A stretch of DNA of 31,691 nt, taken from positions 1-31,691 of the forward strand of contig NW_026712468.1 in the NCBI RefSeq assembly GCF_022539665.2. The letters are read 5' to 3'. Under the pieces are notes generated by a model that ran no database searches, was not told where the DNA came from, and saw only the letters and a list, made by a program, of their open reading frames with translations. Numbering within the stretch: the stretch's first letter is position 1; each line of letters begins with the position of its first letter. This DNA comes from Daphnia carinata. Taxonomy: Eukaryota > Arthropoda > Branchiopoda > Diplostraca > Daphniidae. A program made the position numbers and the translations under genes. Shown here piece after piece: positions 1 to 10,390 of this stretch.

Positions 1-3000
1 TTTCAATATCTACCTTCAAACAGCATCAAATATACGTGTATTCAATGTGAATATAGTGTTATAGAATCAGTTTCTATATCTACATTCAAACAACATCAAA
101 TATACGTGTATTCAATGTGAATATAGTGTTATAGAATCAGTTTCAATATCTACATTCAAACAGCATGAAATATACGTGTATTCAATGTGAATATAGTGTT
201 ATAGAATCAGTTTCAATATCTACATTCAAACAGCATCAAATATACGTGTATTCAATGTGAATATAGTGTAATACAGTGAGTTTCAATATCTACATTCAAA
301 CAGCATGAAATATACGTGTATTCAATGTGAATATAGTGTTATAGAATCAGTTTCAATATCTACATTCAAACAGCATGAAATATACGTGTATTCAATGTGA
401 ATATAGTGTTATAGAATCAGTTTCAATATCTACATTCAAACAGCATGAAATATACGTGTATTCAATGTGAATATAGTGTTATAGAATCAGTTTCAATATC
501 TACATTCAAACAGCATCAAATATACGTGTATTCAATGTGAATATAGTGTTATAGAATCAGTTTCAATATCTACATTCAAACAGCATCAAATATACGTGTA
601 TTCAATGTGAATATAGTGTTATAGAATCAGTTTCAATATCTACATTCAAACAGCATGAAATATACGTGTATTCAATGTGAATATAGTGTTATAGAATCAG
701 TTTCAATATCTACATTCAAACAGCATCAAATATACGTGTATTCAATGTGAATATAGTGTTATAGAATCAGTTTCAATATCTACATTCAAACAGCATCAAA
801 TATACGTGTATTCAATGTGAATATAGTGTTATAGAATCAGTTTCAATATCTACATTCAAACAGCATGAAATATACGTGTATTCAATGTGAATATAGTGTT
901 ATAGAATCAGTTTCAATATCTACATTCAAACAGCATCAAATATACGTGTATTCAATGTGAATATAGTGTTATAGAATCAGTTTCAATATCTACATTCAAA
1001 CAGCATGAAATATACGTGTATTCAATGTGAATATAGTGTTATAGAATCAGTTTCAATATCTACATTCAAACAGCATCAAATATACGTGTATTCAATGTGA
1101 ATATAGTGTTATAGAATCAGTTTCAATATCTACATTCAAACAGCATCAAATATACGTGTATTCAATGTGAATATAGTGTTATAGAATCAGTTTCAATATC
1201 TACATTCAAACAGCATCAAATATACGTGTATTCAATGTGAATATAGTGTTATAGAATCAGTTTCAATATCTACATTCAAACAGCATCAAATATACGTGTA
1301 TTCAATGTGAATATAGTGTTATAGAATCAGTTTCAATATCTACATTCAAACAGCATCAAATATACGTGTATTCAATGTGAATATAGTGTTATAGAATCAG
1401 TTTCAATATCTACATTCAAACAGCATGAAATATACGTGTATTCAATGTGAATATAGTGTTATAGAATCAGTTTCAATATCTACATTCAAACAGCATCAAA
1501 TATACGTGTATTCAATGTGAATATAGTGTTATAGAATCAGTTTCAATATCTACATTCAAACAGCATCAAATATACGTGTATTCAATGTGAATATAGTGTT
1601 ATAGAATCAGTTCAATATCTACATTCAAACAGCATGAAATATACGTGTATTCAATGTGAATATAGTGTTATAGAATCAGTTTCAATATCTACATTCAAAC
1701 AGCATCAAATATACGTGTATTCAATGTGAATATAGTGTTATAGAATCAGTTTCAATATCTACATTCAAACAGCATGAAATATACGTGTATTCAATGTGAA
1801 TATAGTGTTATAGAATCAGTTTCAATATCTACATTCAAACAGCATCAAATATACGTGTATTCAATGTGAATATAGTGTTATAGAATCAGTTTCAATATCT
1901 ACATTCAAACAGCATCAAATATACGTGTATTCAATGTGAATATAGTGTTATAGAATCAGTTTCAATATCTACATTCAAACAGCATGAAATATACGTGTAT
2001 TCAATGTGAATATAGTGTTATAGAATCAGTTTCAATATCTACATTCAAACAGCATCAAATATACGTGTATTCAATGTGAATATAGTGTTATAGAATCAGT
2101 TTCAATATCTACATTCAAACAGCATGAAATATACGTGTATTCAATGTGAATATAGTGTTATAGAATCAGTTTCAATATCTACATTCAAACAGCATCAAAT
2201 ATACGTGTATTCAATGTGAATATAGTGTTATAGAATCAGTTTCAATATCTACATTCAAACAGCATCAAATATACGTGTATTCAATGTGAATATAGTGTTA
2301 TAGAATCAGTTTCAATATCTACATTCAAACAGCATCAAATATACGTGTATTCAATGTGAATATAGTGTTATAGAATCAGTTTCAATATCTACATTCAAAC
2401 AGCATCAAATATACGTGTATTCAATGTGAATATAGTGTTATAGAATCAGTTTCAATATCTACATTCAAACAGCATGAAATATACGTGTATTCAATGTGAA
2501 TATAGTGTTATAGAATCAGTTTCAATATCTACATTCAAACAGCATCAAATATACGTGTATTCAATGTGAATATAGTGTTATAGAATCAGTTTCAATATCT
2601 ACATTCAAACAGCATCAAATATACGTGTATTCAATGTGAATATAGTGTTATAGAATCAGTTTCAATATCTACATTCAAACAGCATCAAATATACGTGTAT
2701 TCAATGTGAATATAGTGTTATAGAATCAGTTTCAATATCTACATTCAAACAGCATCAAATATACGTGTATTCAATGTGAATATAGTGTTATAGAATCAGT
2801 TTCAATATCTACATTCAAACAGCATGAAATATACGTGTATTCAATGTGAATATAGTGTTATAGAATCAGTTTCAATATCTACATTCAAACAGCATCAAAT
2901 ATACGTGTATTCAATGTGAATATAGTGTTATAGAATCAGTTTCAATATCTACATTCAAACAGCATCAAATATACGTGTATTCAATGTGAATATAGTGTTA

Positions 3001-4787
3001 TAGAATCAGTTTCAATATCTACATTCAAACAGCATCAAATATACGTGTATTCAATGTGAATATAGTGTTATAGAATCAGTTTCAATATCTACATTCAAAC
3101 AGCATGAAATATACGTGTATTCAATGTGAATATAGTGTTATAGAATCAGTTTCAATATCTACATTCAAACAGCATCAAATATACGTGTATTCAATGTGAA
3201 TATAGTGTTATAGAATCAGTTTCAATATCTACATTCAAACAGCATCAAATATACGTGTATTCAATGTGAATATAGTGTTATAGAATCAGTTTCAATATCT
3301 ACATTCAAACAGCATCAAATATACGTGTATTCAATGTGAATATAGTGTTATAGAATCAGTTTCAATATCTACATTCAAACAGCATCAAATATACGTGTAT
3401 TCAATGTGAATATAGTGTTATAGAATCAGTTTCAATATCTACATTCAAACAGCATCAAATATACGTGTATTCAATGTGAATATAGTGTTATAGAATCAGT
3501 TTCAATATCTACATTCAAACAGCATGAAATATACGTGTATTCAATGTGAATATAGTGTTATAGAATCAGTTTCAATATCTACATTCAAACAGCATCAAAT
3601 ATACGTGTATTCAATGTGAATATAGTGTTATAGAATCAGTTTCAATATCTACATTCAAACAGCATGAAATATACGTGTATTCAATGTGAATATAGTGTTA
3701 TAGAATCAGTTTCAATATCTACATTCAAACAGCATCAAATATACGTGTATTCAATGTGAATATAGTGTTATAGAATCAGTTTCAATATCTACATTCAAAC
3801 AGCATCAAATATACGTGTATTCAATGTGAATATAGTGTTATAGAATCAGTTTCAATATCTACATTCAAACAGCATCAAATATACGTGTATTCAATGTGAA
3901 TATAGTGTTATAGAATCAGTTTCAATATCTACATTCAAACAGCATGAAATATACGTGTATTCAATGTGAATATAGTGTTATAGAATCAGTTTCAATATCT
4001 ACATTCAAACAGCATCAAATATACGTGTATTCAATGTGAATATAGTGTTATAGAATCAGTTTCAATATCTACATTCAAACAGCATCAAATATACGTGTAT
4101 TCAATGTGAATATAGTGTTATAGAATCAGTTTCAATATCTACATTCAAACAGCATCAAATATACGTGTATTCAATGTGAATATAGTGTTATAGAATCAGT
4201 TTCAATATCTACATTCAAACAGCATGAAATATACGTGTATTCAATGTGAATATAGTGTTATAGAATCAGTTTCAATATCTACATTCAAACAGCATCAAAT
4301 ATACGTGTATTCAATGTGAATATAGTGTTATAGAATCAGTTTCAATATCTACATTCAAACAGCATCAAATATACGTGTATTCAATGTGAATATAGTGTTA
4401 TAGAATCAGTTTCAATATCTACATTCAAACAGCATCAAATATACGTGTATTCAATGTGAATATAGTGTTATAGAATCAGTTTCAATATCTACATTCAAAC
4501 AGCATCAAATATACGTGTATTCAATGTGAATATAGTGTTATAGAATCAGTTTCAATATCTACATTCAAACAGCATGAAATATACGTGTATTCAATGTGAA
4601 TATAGTGTTATAGAATCAGTTTCAATATCTACATTCAAACAGCATGAAATATACGTGTATTCAATGTGAATATAGTGTTATAGAATCAGTTTCTTTATCT
4701 ACATTCAAACAACATCAAATATACGTGTATTCAATGTGAATATAGTGTTATAGAATCAGTTTCAATATCTACATTCAAACAACATGA
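1..4787. repeat. 70-bp satellite array 1 (about 68 copies)
   Basis: A head-to-tail tandem repeat with a 70-bp unit. Taking the unit as starting at tttcaatatc, nearly every copy is identical apart from position 27, which is C or G (catcaaa versus catgaaa). Edge copies carry extra variants: accttc in the first copy, tttctat plus aacatc in the second, a gtaatacagtgag ending near 240-280, and tttcttt plus aacatc at about 4690. A one-base deletion at about 1610 shifts the phase of later copies. The unit is AT-rich, has no coding potential, and holds a small dyad (TATTCA-ATG-TGAATA, unit positions 39-53). The near-identity over 4.8 kb points to recent homogenisation by unequal exchange, or to assembly compression or expansion. 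A centromeric or pericentromeric role is possible but not shown. Confidence 0.98.
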
Positions 4788-5335
4788 GTAGGGGTAACGA
4801 ATTGTCCCTAGATGATCGACGCCTTTTCTCTCTTGCTCCTCTTCTTCCAATGAGCGTAAGTGTTGTGCCATCAGGGAAATCCGTGCTTGCGTCATCGTGC
4901 GGCGAGATAACAACGTGCCATTGTTCCAGTCCGTGATATAACGAGGCCGTAGGTTTGTGATATCAGGTGCCTTGTCCTCTTGCCACACTTGTCCTTCTTC
5001 CTCTAATTCGGCTAAAGAAGGGAGCGTTCTATTGCTTGAAGAATGGCGGATATTTTTCTTGAGGCTGGCTTGGAAGATCCAGTCATCTGTATATGCCGAA
5101 CAGGACATGGGCACTTCGAATATGTCGAACGACTCTCGTTTGATTATCGTATTTGACGTTCGTCGATTACTTGGACAGGATATCGTAATTGTAGTATCTT
5201 TGACGGCAGAAAAACCCCAGCGACGGTTTCCCAAATACGCCGTCTGTTGTCCATCCCATTTTGACAATTTGGTTGCACAATTCTTATGACTTAATTCTTC
5301 ATCTTTTAAAAATAGGGCCATGGCACATCCCGGCT
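4788..5335 (-). pseudogene. env: E1 env, 3' part, truncated before the membrane anchor
   Basis: This is the C-terminal ectodomain of the envelope protein, in a different frame from the upstream part. It aligns with the E2 env C-terminal half through shared landmarks: a YLGxxxWxFSAV segment, a later DWIF(Q/P)ASL segment, and a final YPY. In E2 the YPY is followed by the transmembrane helix. Here the frame instead runs into satellite DNA and stops at 4731, so the anchor and cytoplasmic tail are missing. The frame junction with the upstream part lies near 5334-5341 and is explained by loss of a single base. Any product would lack a membrane anchor. Identity rests on comparison with E2 and on gene order. 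Confidence 0.75.
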
Positions 5336-6940
5336 CGCGGTGTTTTTGTTGATGGCTCTACTTATTGGACAAATTGCCGTGGGCGATGTTAAGCAACGAG
5401 ACGCGTCTTTTGCTGATAGTTCCACAAATGTTTGCTGGTCGGTTGCCACAGCCAGATACGGTGGTAAAGGATGAAATTGGGCACCTTGTGTCGCATCATT
5501 TACCGGGCGCGGCAGACTAACCACTTCGTAAAGCGTAAAGCTAAATGGAAATTCAAACACAGGTAAGTGAATAAAGATCCTTAAAAAGTCATCTACCGCG
5601 GCTACTAAAACTGTGGCTTCTTTATAGAATTTCCAAACATCACCCATTTGGATTGAAGGACTCAGCGTCCAACCCGTTGGCAAGGTGTTTTTCACTTCTT
5701 TTAACACTAACTCTACTTGCTTAGGCGGAAAAAGCGTAGCTGGTAGCCTTTCTGTCGCCATTGTCGCTAGTCCAACGGCGAAATTGGTCACCGATTCGTC
5801 TATCCAAGCGAGGGATTTCTGAACGTGTCGAAAGACATTATCGATTTTCTCGGTGGCTGACGCTTGCCGCTCCATCTCTTGCTGAAAACTTCCAACTTGT
5901 TGGCTGACCTTCCATGCTTCGGCTTCGACGTGGTTAAAGGCGACCCGTAACTCTCCGATGGCTTTTGCTGCAGCCTGAGTTTCCCACAAGGTTTCATTAA
6001 TTAGAGATGCGTGAACCTCCATGGCGTGCACAATTGACGTGGTTTCTGTGGATAATTTGTTTATTCTCTCGTTCACGTGTTCTAGGTCTTCCTGCGTGGC
6101 TACTCCAAACAGCCAGTTTAGGATCTTTCCTCCGCCATCAGCTATCGCTCTCTTCCTTCTTGGATCATTTATTCCAACGGCCTCCTTCAACTCATTAAGT
6201 CGTAGATGGCTTTCACGCAGTTTTGCTATTTCTACCTGTGTGCGAACATTCAGCTGCCGCCGAAAACGTTCTTTGAATTTGTCTTCCAAGGCGTCGTTCC
6301 GGTAAATCAATGTACCCATTCGCACTTCTAATATAAACTGTAATTGTTTAATGACTTTTTCTAGCGTGTCGAAGGTGAAGTCGGAGACAACTATCCATTC
6401 TGAGTCTGAGAAGGCTACATCTTTTTCGGGTTTGAAGATTACTCCTTGGTAGGCCACGATCTCTTTTGCCGATATTTTCAACGGTGCGTTTAGTGTCAAA
6501 AACAAAAGGAAAAATGGTAGTGCTAGTATGAATTGCTTCCTCGGTATCCTTCCTCGGGCCGATCGTCTTAAACCAGTCCCATCCGGGGTTGCTGTTGGTA
6601 TTCCTGGTTCCGGTACCGTCTCCTCTGCAGGCGGGGTCCCCACGCATGCATCACTTTCCTGATTCCGTTGACCATCGTCAGTTTCCGGGGTCGCTGACCC
6701 TTCTGGGGCGGCAGTTGGCGACGCCTCGTGTAAGTTAGATCGTGACGTTTCCGGGGATACATCCTTGCTGTCCGGCTTGGGGAGCGGTGGCGGAGTTCCA
6801 ACGACATCAATGAATGATTTCATACGCTCGACATGTACTATCTCTGTTTTGGGCGAGCGGCCTAGGCGTATTTCGTAGTTGCTTGGGGTGGTCTGGCGTA
6901 CCACTTTATATGGACCATACCATCGATGCAAAAGTTTTTC
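5306..6940 (-). pseudogene. env: E1 integrase C-terminus plus env N-terminal part
   Basis: The frame is the same as pol, starting just after the TAG at 6941-6943. First comes the integrase GPY/F-type tail (HRWYGPYKVV at about 6900-6930, then a TEIVHVERMKSF-type end near 6820-6850). A proline/threonine-rich linker of about 90 residues follows, then a hydrophobic signal segment (FILALPFFLLFLTL, about 6490-6535). The ectodomain has a furin-type site PRRKR near 6145-6160, immediately followed by a glycine-rich fusion segment containing NWLFGV. This is the arrangement of baculovirus-F-like envelope proteins of errantiviruses, whose role is membrane fusion. Heptad-rich helices follow. The frame ends at 5306 because of a one-base loss near 5336. 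A separate spliced mRNA may normally express env. No ATG stands right at the signal segment, so the start is unclear. Confidence 0.85.
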
Positions 6941-9900
6941 CTACCTTCCTACCTTTCGAATAGGTTTGTACACCAGAACTTCGTCTCCAGGCAGGTAAGT
7001 GGGTGCTTCTCTCCTTCTTTTGTCATATTGTTCCCTTTGGTCACGGTGTATAAGGGCTGCGCGCTCCTGTACTAACAATCGTGCCTGTTGGAGACGTTCG
7101 ATTGCCCATTCGGTCGGATCCCTGCCCTTTGGCGACGCAGGGTTGGGATCCGCGCCCACCATAGCGTCGATGGGGAGAACGGCTTCTCTCCCATACACCA
7201 AGTAAAATGGCGTCTTTCCGGTGGTCTCTTGACGGCTGGTATTGTACGCGAACGTCACGTAGGGTAGTGACTCATCCCAGTCCCGATGATCTGAGCTGAC
7301 ATACATTGAAAGCATGTCAGACAGCGTGTGATTCAGCCGTTCCACCAAGCCGTTCGCTTGCGGACGATAGGCCGTTGTCATACGGTGGTTAGTCTCCATG
7401 GCCTTCACCACATGTTGGGTGAGTTCTGCGATGAAACAGCGGCCTCTATCCGTAGTTAGCTGGCGCGGGGCGCCATGACGTAACAACACACTTTTTACTA
7501 GGAAATCGGCCACTTCTTTGGCGTCGGCAGTCGGAAGCGCTCTAGTTTCTGCCCATTTCGTAACATAATCTACTGCCACGACGATGTGTTTGTTCCCCAT
7601 TTTTGATAGTGGGAACGGTCCCAGGATATCTATTCCCAATCTTTCAAACGGACGTTCTGTTTTTATTACTTCCATGTACCCGGCTGGCCGCTGGTACACT
7701 GACTTACGTGATTGGCATTCTCGACAACTGCGAACGAATCTACTAACGTCTTCGTCCATTTTCCACCAATAGTAACGAGCTCGCACTTTCGCTAGAGTGC
7801 GTCTCAATCCGAGGTGTCCAGCCGTGATGTCATGATGGCAAGCGCGCATAACCTCTTCTATGAATGTTTGGGGTACACACAGTTTTAGGAGTCGTCCATC
7901 ATCGAGGATCTTCTCGCGGAATAACAGGCCATCTTGAATCCGATACTGCCCTCGGAGTTTTCCTCGTTTGATTGCAGCAAACACTTGATCCCATTCCTCT
8001 TGCTGGGCGCGTTGTAATTTCTCTTTATTGTCATGATCGATACTTAAGGCTGCCACTATGCAGGTTAGTGACACATCTGTTTCTGTGACAATGTTGACTG
8101 GATAACGCGATAACGTGTCCGCATCCGTATGCAGTCTACCGTTACGGTGTACAATCCTTAGTAAAAATTCTTGTAATTGCAGGCTCCAACGAGCCAAACG
8201 TCCGGCCAGATCCTTTTTACTTAACAGCCAACAAAGCGCGTGATGGTCAGTCACAACCACGGTCTCAATTCCCCAAATGTAGCTTCTAAATTTCTTCACC
8301 GCCCAGACCATCGCGAGGCATTCTTTTTCCGTGATGGAATAATTGTTCTCGCCTTTTGTCAAGAGGCGACTCGCGTAGGCGAGGGGTCTCTCCACGTTGT
8401 CGACGCGTTGTAGCAACACCGCTCCAAGACCGTAATCGCACGCGTCAGGATGGATCTCGAAAGGTTTGGAAAAATCAGGATAGGCTAACGTAGCGGCTCT
8501 GATCAGTGCTTGTTTTAATAAATTGAAGCTTTCTTCTTGAGGTTCTTGCCATATAAAGCATGCCCCTTTTTTAAACATGTCTGTTAGGGGTTTAGCAGTG
8601 TGCGCAAACTGCGCAATGAATCGCCTGTAGTACGAACAGAGTCCGATAAAGCTCCTAACACATTTTAGTCGGTCAGCGGGTTTATGAAAGGAACACGGAG
8701 ACGGAAATTTTTCAATTGCCTTTAGTTTTTCTGGGTCTGGGCGTATGCCTTCCCCGCTGATTACGTGCCCTAAGGTTTTTACTTCCCGGGCTGCAAATTG
8801 GCACTTTACTAGTTTGATCTTTAATCCAGCTTTGTGTAAGGCACTCAGTACCTGCCGGAGTCGTATTAGATGTTCCCTGGTATCCCCCGCGTAGATGATG
8901 ATATCGTCTAGGTAGACGAGGCAGATCGTCCAACGGAGCCCGGCTAGTACCAGGTCCATCATCCGTTGGAATGTTCCGGGAGCGGAAGCTAATCCAAACG
9001 GCATTACCAAAAATTGGTAGAGCCCGTCGGGCGTGATAAATGCTGTTTTGGCTTTATCAGCTTCGTCCATAGGCACTTGCCAGTATCCGCTTTCTAAATC
9101 CATTGTCGAAAAAATGCAGGCGTTCCCCATCCTGGCTAGGGTTTCCTCAATCCGCGGTAGTGGGTAAACATCTTGCACAGAGACGACGTTTAGCTTCCGA
9201 TAGTCCACGCAGAATCTCCAATTTCCATCTTTCTTTTTCACCAAGACAACTGGCGATGCCCAAGGGCTGGTGGAAGGCTCAATGACACCTTTTTCCAGCA
9301 TCTCGTCGACCTGTCGCTGTACAATGGCTCGTTCTTTCCATGCGCTTTTGTACGGAGGTTGGTGAACTGGTGGTGTGTTACCCGTGTCGATTCGATGCTT
9401 GGCCACACGACAAACTCCCAGCTCACTATCGGCCAGCGCGAAACATGAATGAAATTCTTCTAACAGGTCAATCAATCTCTCTGTTTCTGGGGGTGATAAG
9501 CTTTCGGCAATCCTAGCCCTGAATGTCTCCCTGGGAATAGGGGCGACGCTGGACGGAGAGAACTTTCCTCGACTGAGTGCCATTACGGCTAGATTCTCCT
9601 TGTCATCCTTTATTCCCATTTTCTCTTCCTCATCTATTGTCACCACAACAGGTTCTATTTCTTCCATCTGTCCCAAAACGGTCCCCTCTCGGATATAGGC
9701 TCTCTGGTACGTTAAGTTCACAACAAACACTCGGTTTAGCGGGGATTCACTGGACACAAGTACCTTCCCAGTAGTAATGCCTTTGACTCGAGCTAACTTG
9801 TCCGAAGGCTCTACCATCCAAATGTTTTTCTCTTGTGCGGTAAGCTCTACTTCCACTAGAGCAAAGGTTCTCGGTGGCAGCATTCTTCCTATCTTGGCTA

Positions 9901-10390
9901 CCAGCTTTGGAGGCGAGATTATCTCCTCGTTGATTACATTCACTGGCAATTCACCTAGAGATGCCACTGCCCCCGTCTTCTTGTACTGAACCACCAATCG
10001 CTCAAACTGGCTTAAAAAATCGTTCCCTAACAGTAGTTCTATTCCTTTCATTTCCAAGAGAATGATTTTTCCACTGGCCTTGTGGCCCCGATGTTCAATT
10101 TCCAACTGAATGGCACCAAGAGGTTGTGTACTTTGACCATTTACCATAATGATGGCCGGTCCTTCCCATTCCACCAACGGTGCTTTTAGCTTTTCTTGCA
10201 GGCTTGGCGAAGCAACTGAAATTACGGCTCCAGTATCAATAACTGCCTTGACGGCCAATCCCTTACAGTTGACTTCTTCGAATATGAGACGCGGAGAGTA
10301 GGTCAAATAGATCGGTACGTTTTCTCCTTTATCCTTTATGCCCTCTTCGACTTTACAATTCTCTTCCCCTTTTCTCCGAGCGATTCCATC
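6941..10390 (-). CDS. pol: E1 pol: protease, reverse transcriptase, RNase H, integrase
   Basis: One long frame in the -1 frame relative to gag, open from just after a TGA at 10391-10393. Domains in order: aspartic protease with DTGAVISV (about 10225-10248); reverse transcriptase with YLDDIIIY (about 8890-8915) after a VDYRKLN motif; RNase H with HPDACDYG and later TDHHALCW; integrase with an HHCC zinc motif (ITAGHLG near 7820-7845, CRECQSRKS near 7700-7730). The DDE core follows (GIDILGP about 7630, TDRGRCF about 7445, VERLNHT about 7340). The catalytic residues I looked for are present. It ends at a TAG (6941-6943) aligned with a serine codon in E2, only a few residues before the GPY motif. 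The stop therefore removes the integrase tail unless read through. Translation would depend on a -1 shift from gag. The first methionine-coded position gives no convincing independent start. Confidence 0.95.
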   Translation of the reverse strand, partial: DGIARRKGEENCKVEEGIKDKGENVPIYLTYSPRLIFEEVNCKGLAVKAVIDTGAVISVASPSLQEKLKAPLVEWEGPAIIMVNGQSTQPLGAIQLEIEHRGHKASGKIILLEMKGIELLLGNDFLSQFERLVVQYKKTGAVASLGELPVNVINEEIISPPKLVAKIGRMLPPRTFALVEVELTAQEKNIWMVEPSDKLARVKGITTGKVLVSSESPLNRVFVVNLTYQRAYIREGTVLGQMEEIEPVVVTIDEEEKMGIKDDKENLAVMALSRGKFSPSSVAPIPRETFRARIAESLSPPETERLIDLLEEFHSCFALADSELGVCRVAKHRIDTGNTPPVHQPPYKSAWKERAIVQRQVDEMLEKGVIEPSTSPWASPVVLVKKKDGNWRFCVDYRKLNVVSVQDVYPLPRIEETLARMGNACIFSTMDLESGYWQVPMDEADKAKTAFITPDGLYQFLVMPFGLASAPGTFQRMMDLVLAGLRWTICLVYLDDIIIYAGDTREHLIRLRQVLSALHKAGLKIKLVKCQFAAREVKTLGHVISGEGIRPDPEKLKAIEKFPSPCSFHKPADRLKCVRSFIGLCSYYRRFIAQFAHTAKPLTDMFKKGACFIWQEPQEESFNLLKQALIRAATLAYPDFSKPFEIHPDACDYGLGAVLLQRVDNVERPLAYASRLLTKGENNYSITEKECLAMVWAVKKFRSYIWGIETVVVTDHHALCWLLSKKDLAGRLARWSLQLQEFLLRIVHRNGRLHTDADTLSRYPVNIVTETDVSLTCIVAALSIDHDNKEKLQRAQQEEWDQVFAAIKRGKLRGQYRIQDGLLFREKILDDGRLLKLCVPQTFIEEVMRACHHDITAGHLGLRRTLAKVRARYYWWKMDEDVSRFVRSCRECQSRKSVYQRPAGYMEVIKTERPFERLGIDILGPFPLSKMGNKHIVVAVDYVTKWAETRALPTADAKEVADFLVKSVLLRHGAPRQLTTDRGRCFIAELTQHVVKAMETNHRMTTAYRPQANGLVERLNHTLSDMLSMYVSSDHRDWDESLPYVTFAYNTSRQETTGKTPFYLVYGREAVLPIDAMVGADPNPASPKGRDPTEWAIERLQQARLLVQERAALIHRDQREQYDKRRREAPTYLPGDEVLVYKPIRKVGR

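Noticed and set aside
41..53. Resemblance of ttcaatg in the satellite to part of an ecdysone-response element
   Set aside because: Only a half-site length match. In an AT-rich repeat this is expected by chance.
1..4787. Long regular direct repeats that might suggest a CRISPR array
   Set aside because: The units are contiguous 70-bp tandem copies with no unique spacers, and the context is eukaryotic retroelements. This is a satellite.
4731..4787. Env coding continuing into satellite
   Set aside because: The frame stays open by chance into the satellite for about 20 codons. The residues match repeat DNA, not the env family.
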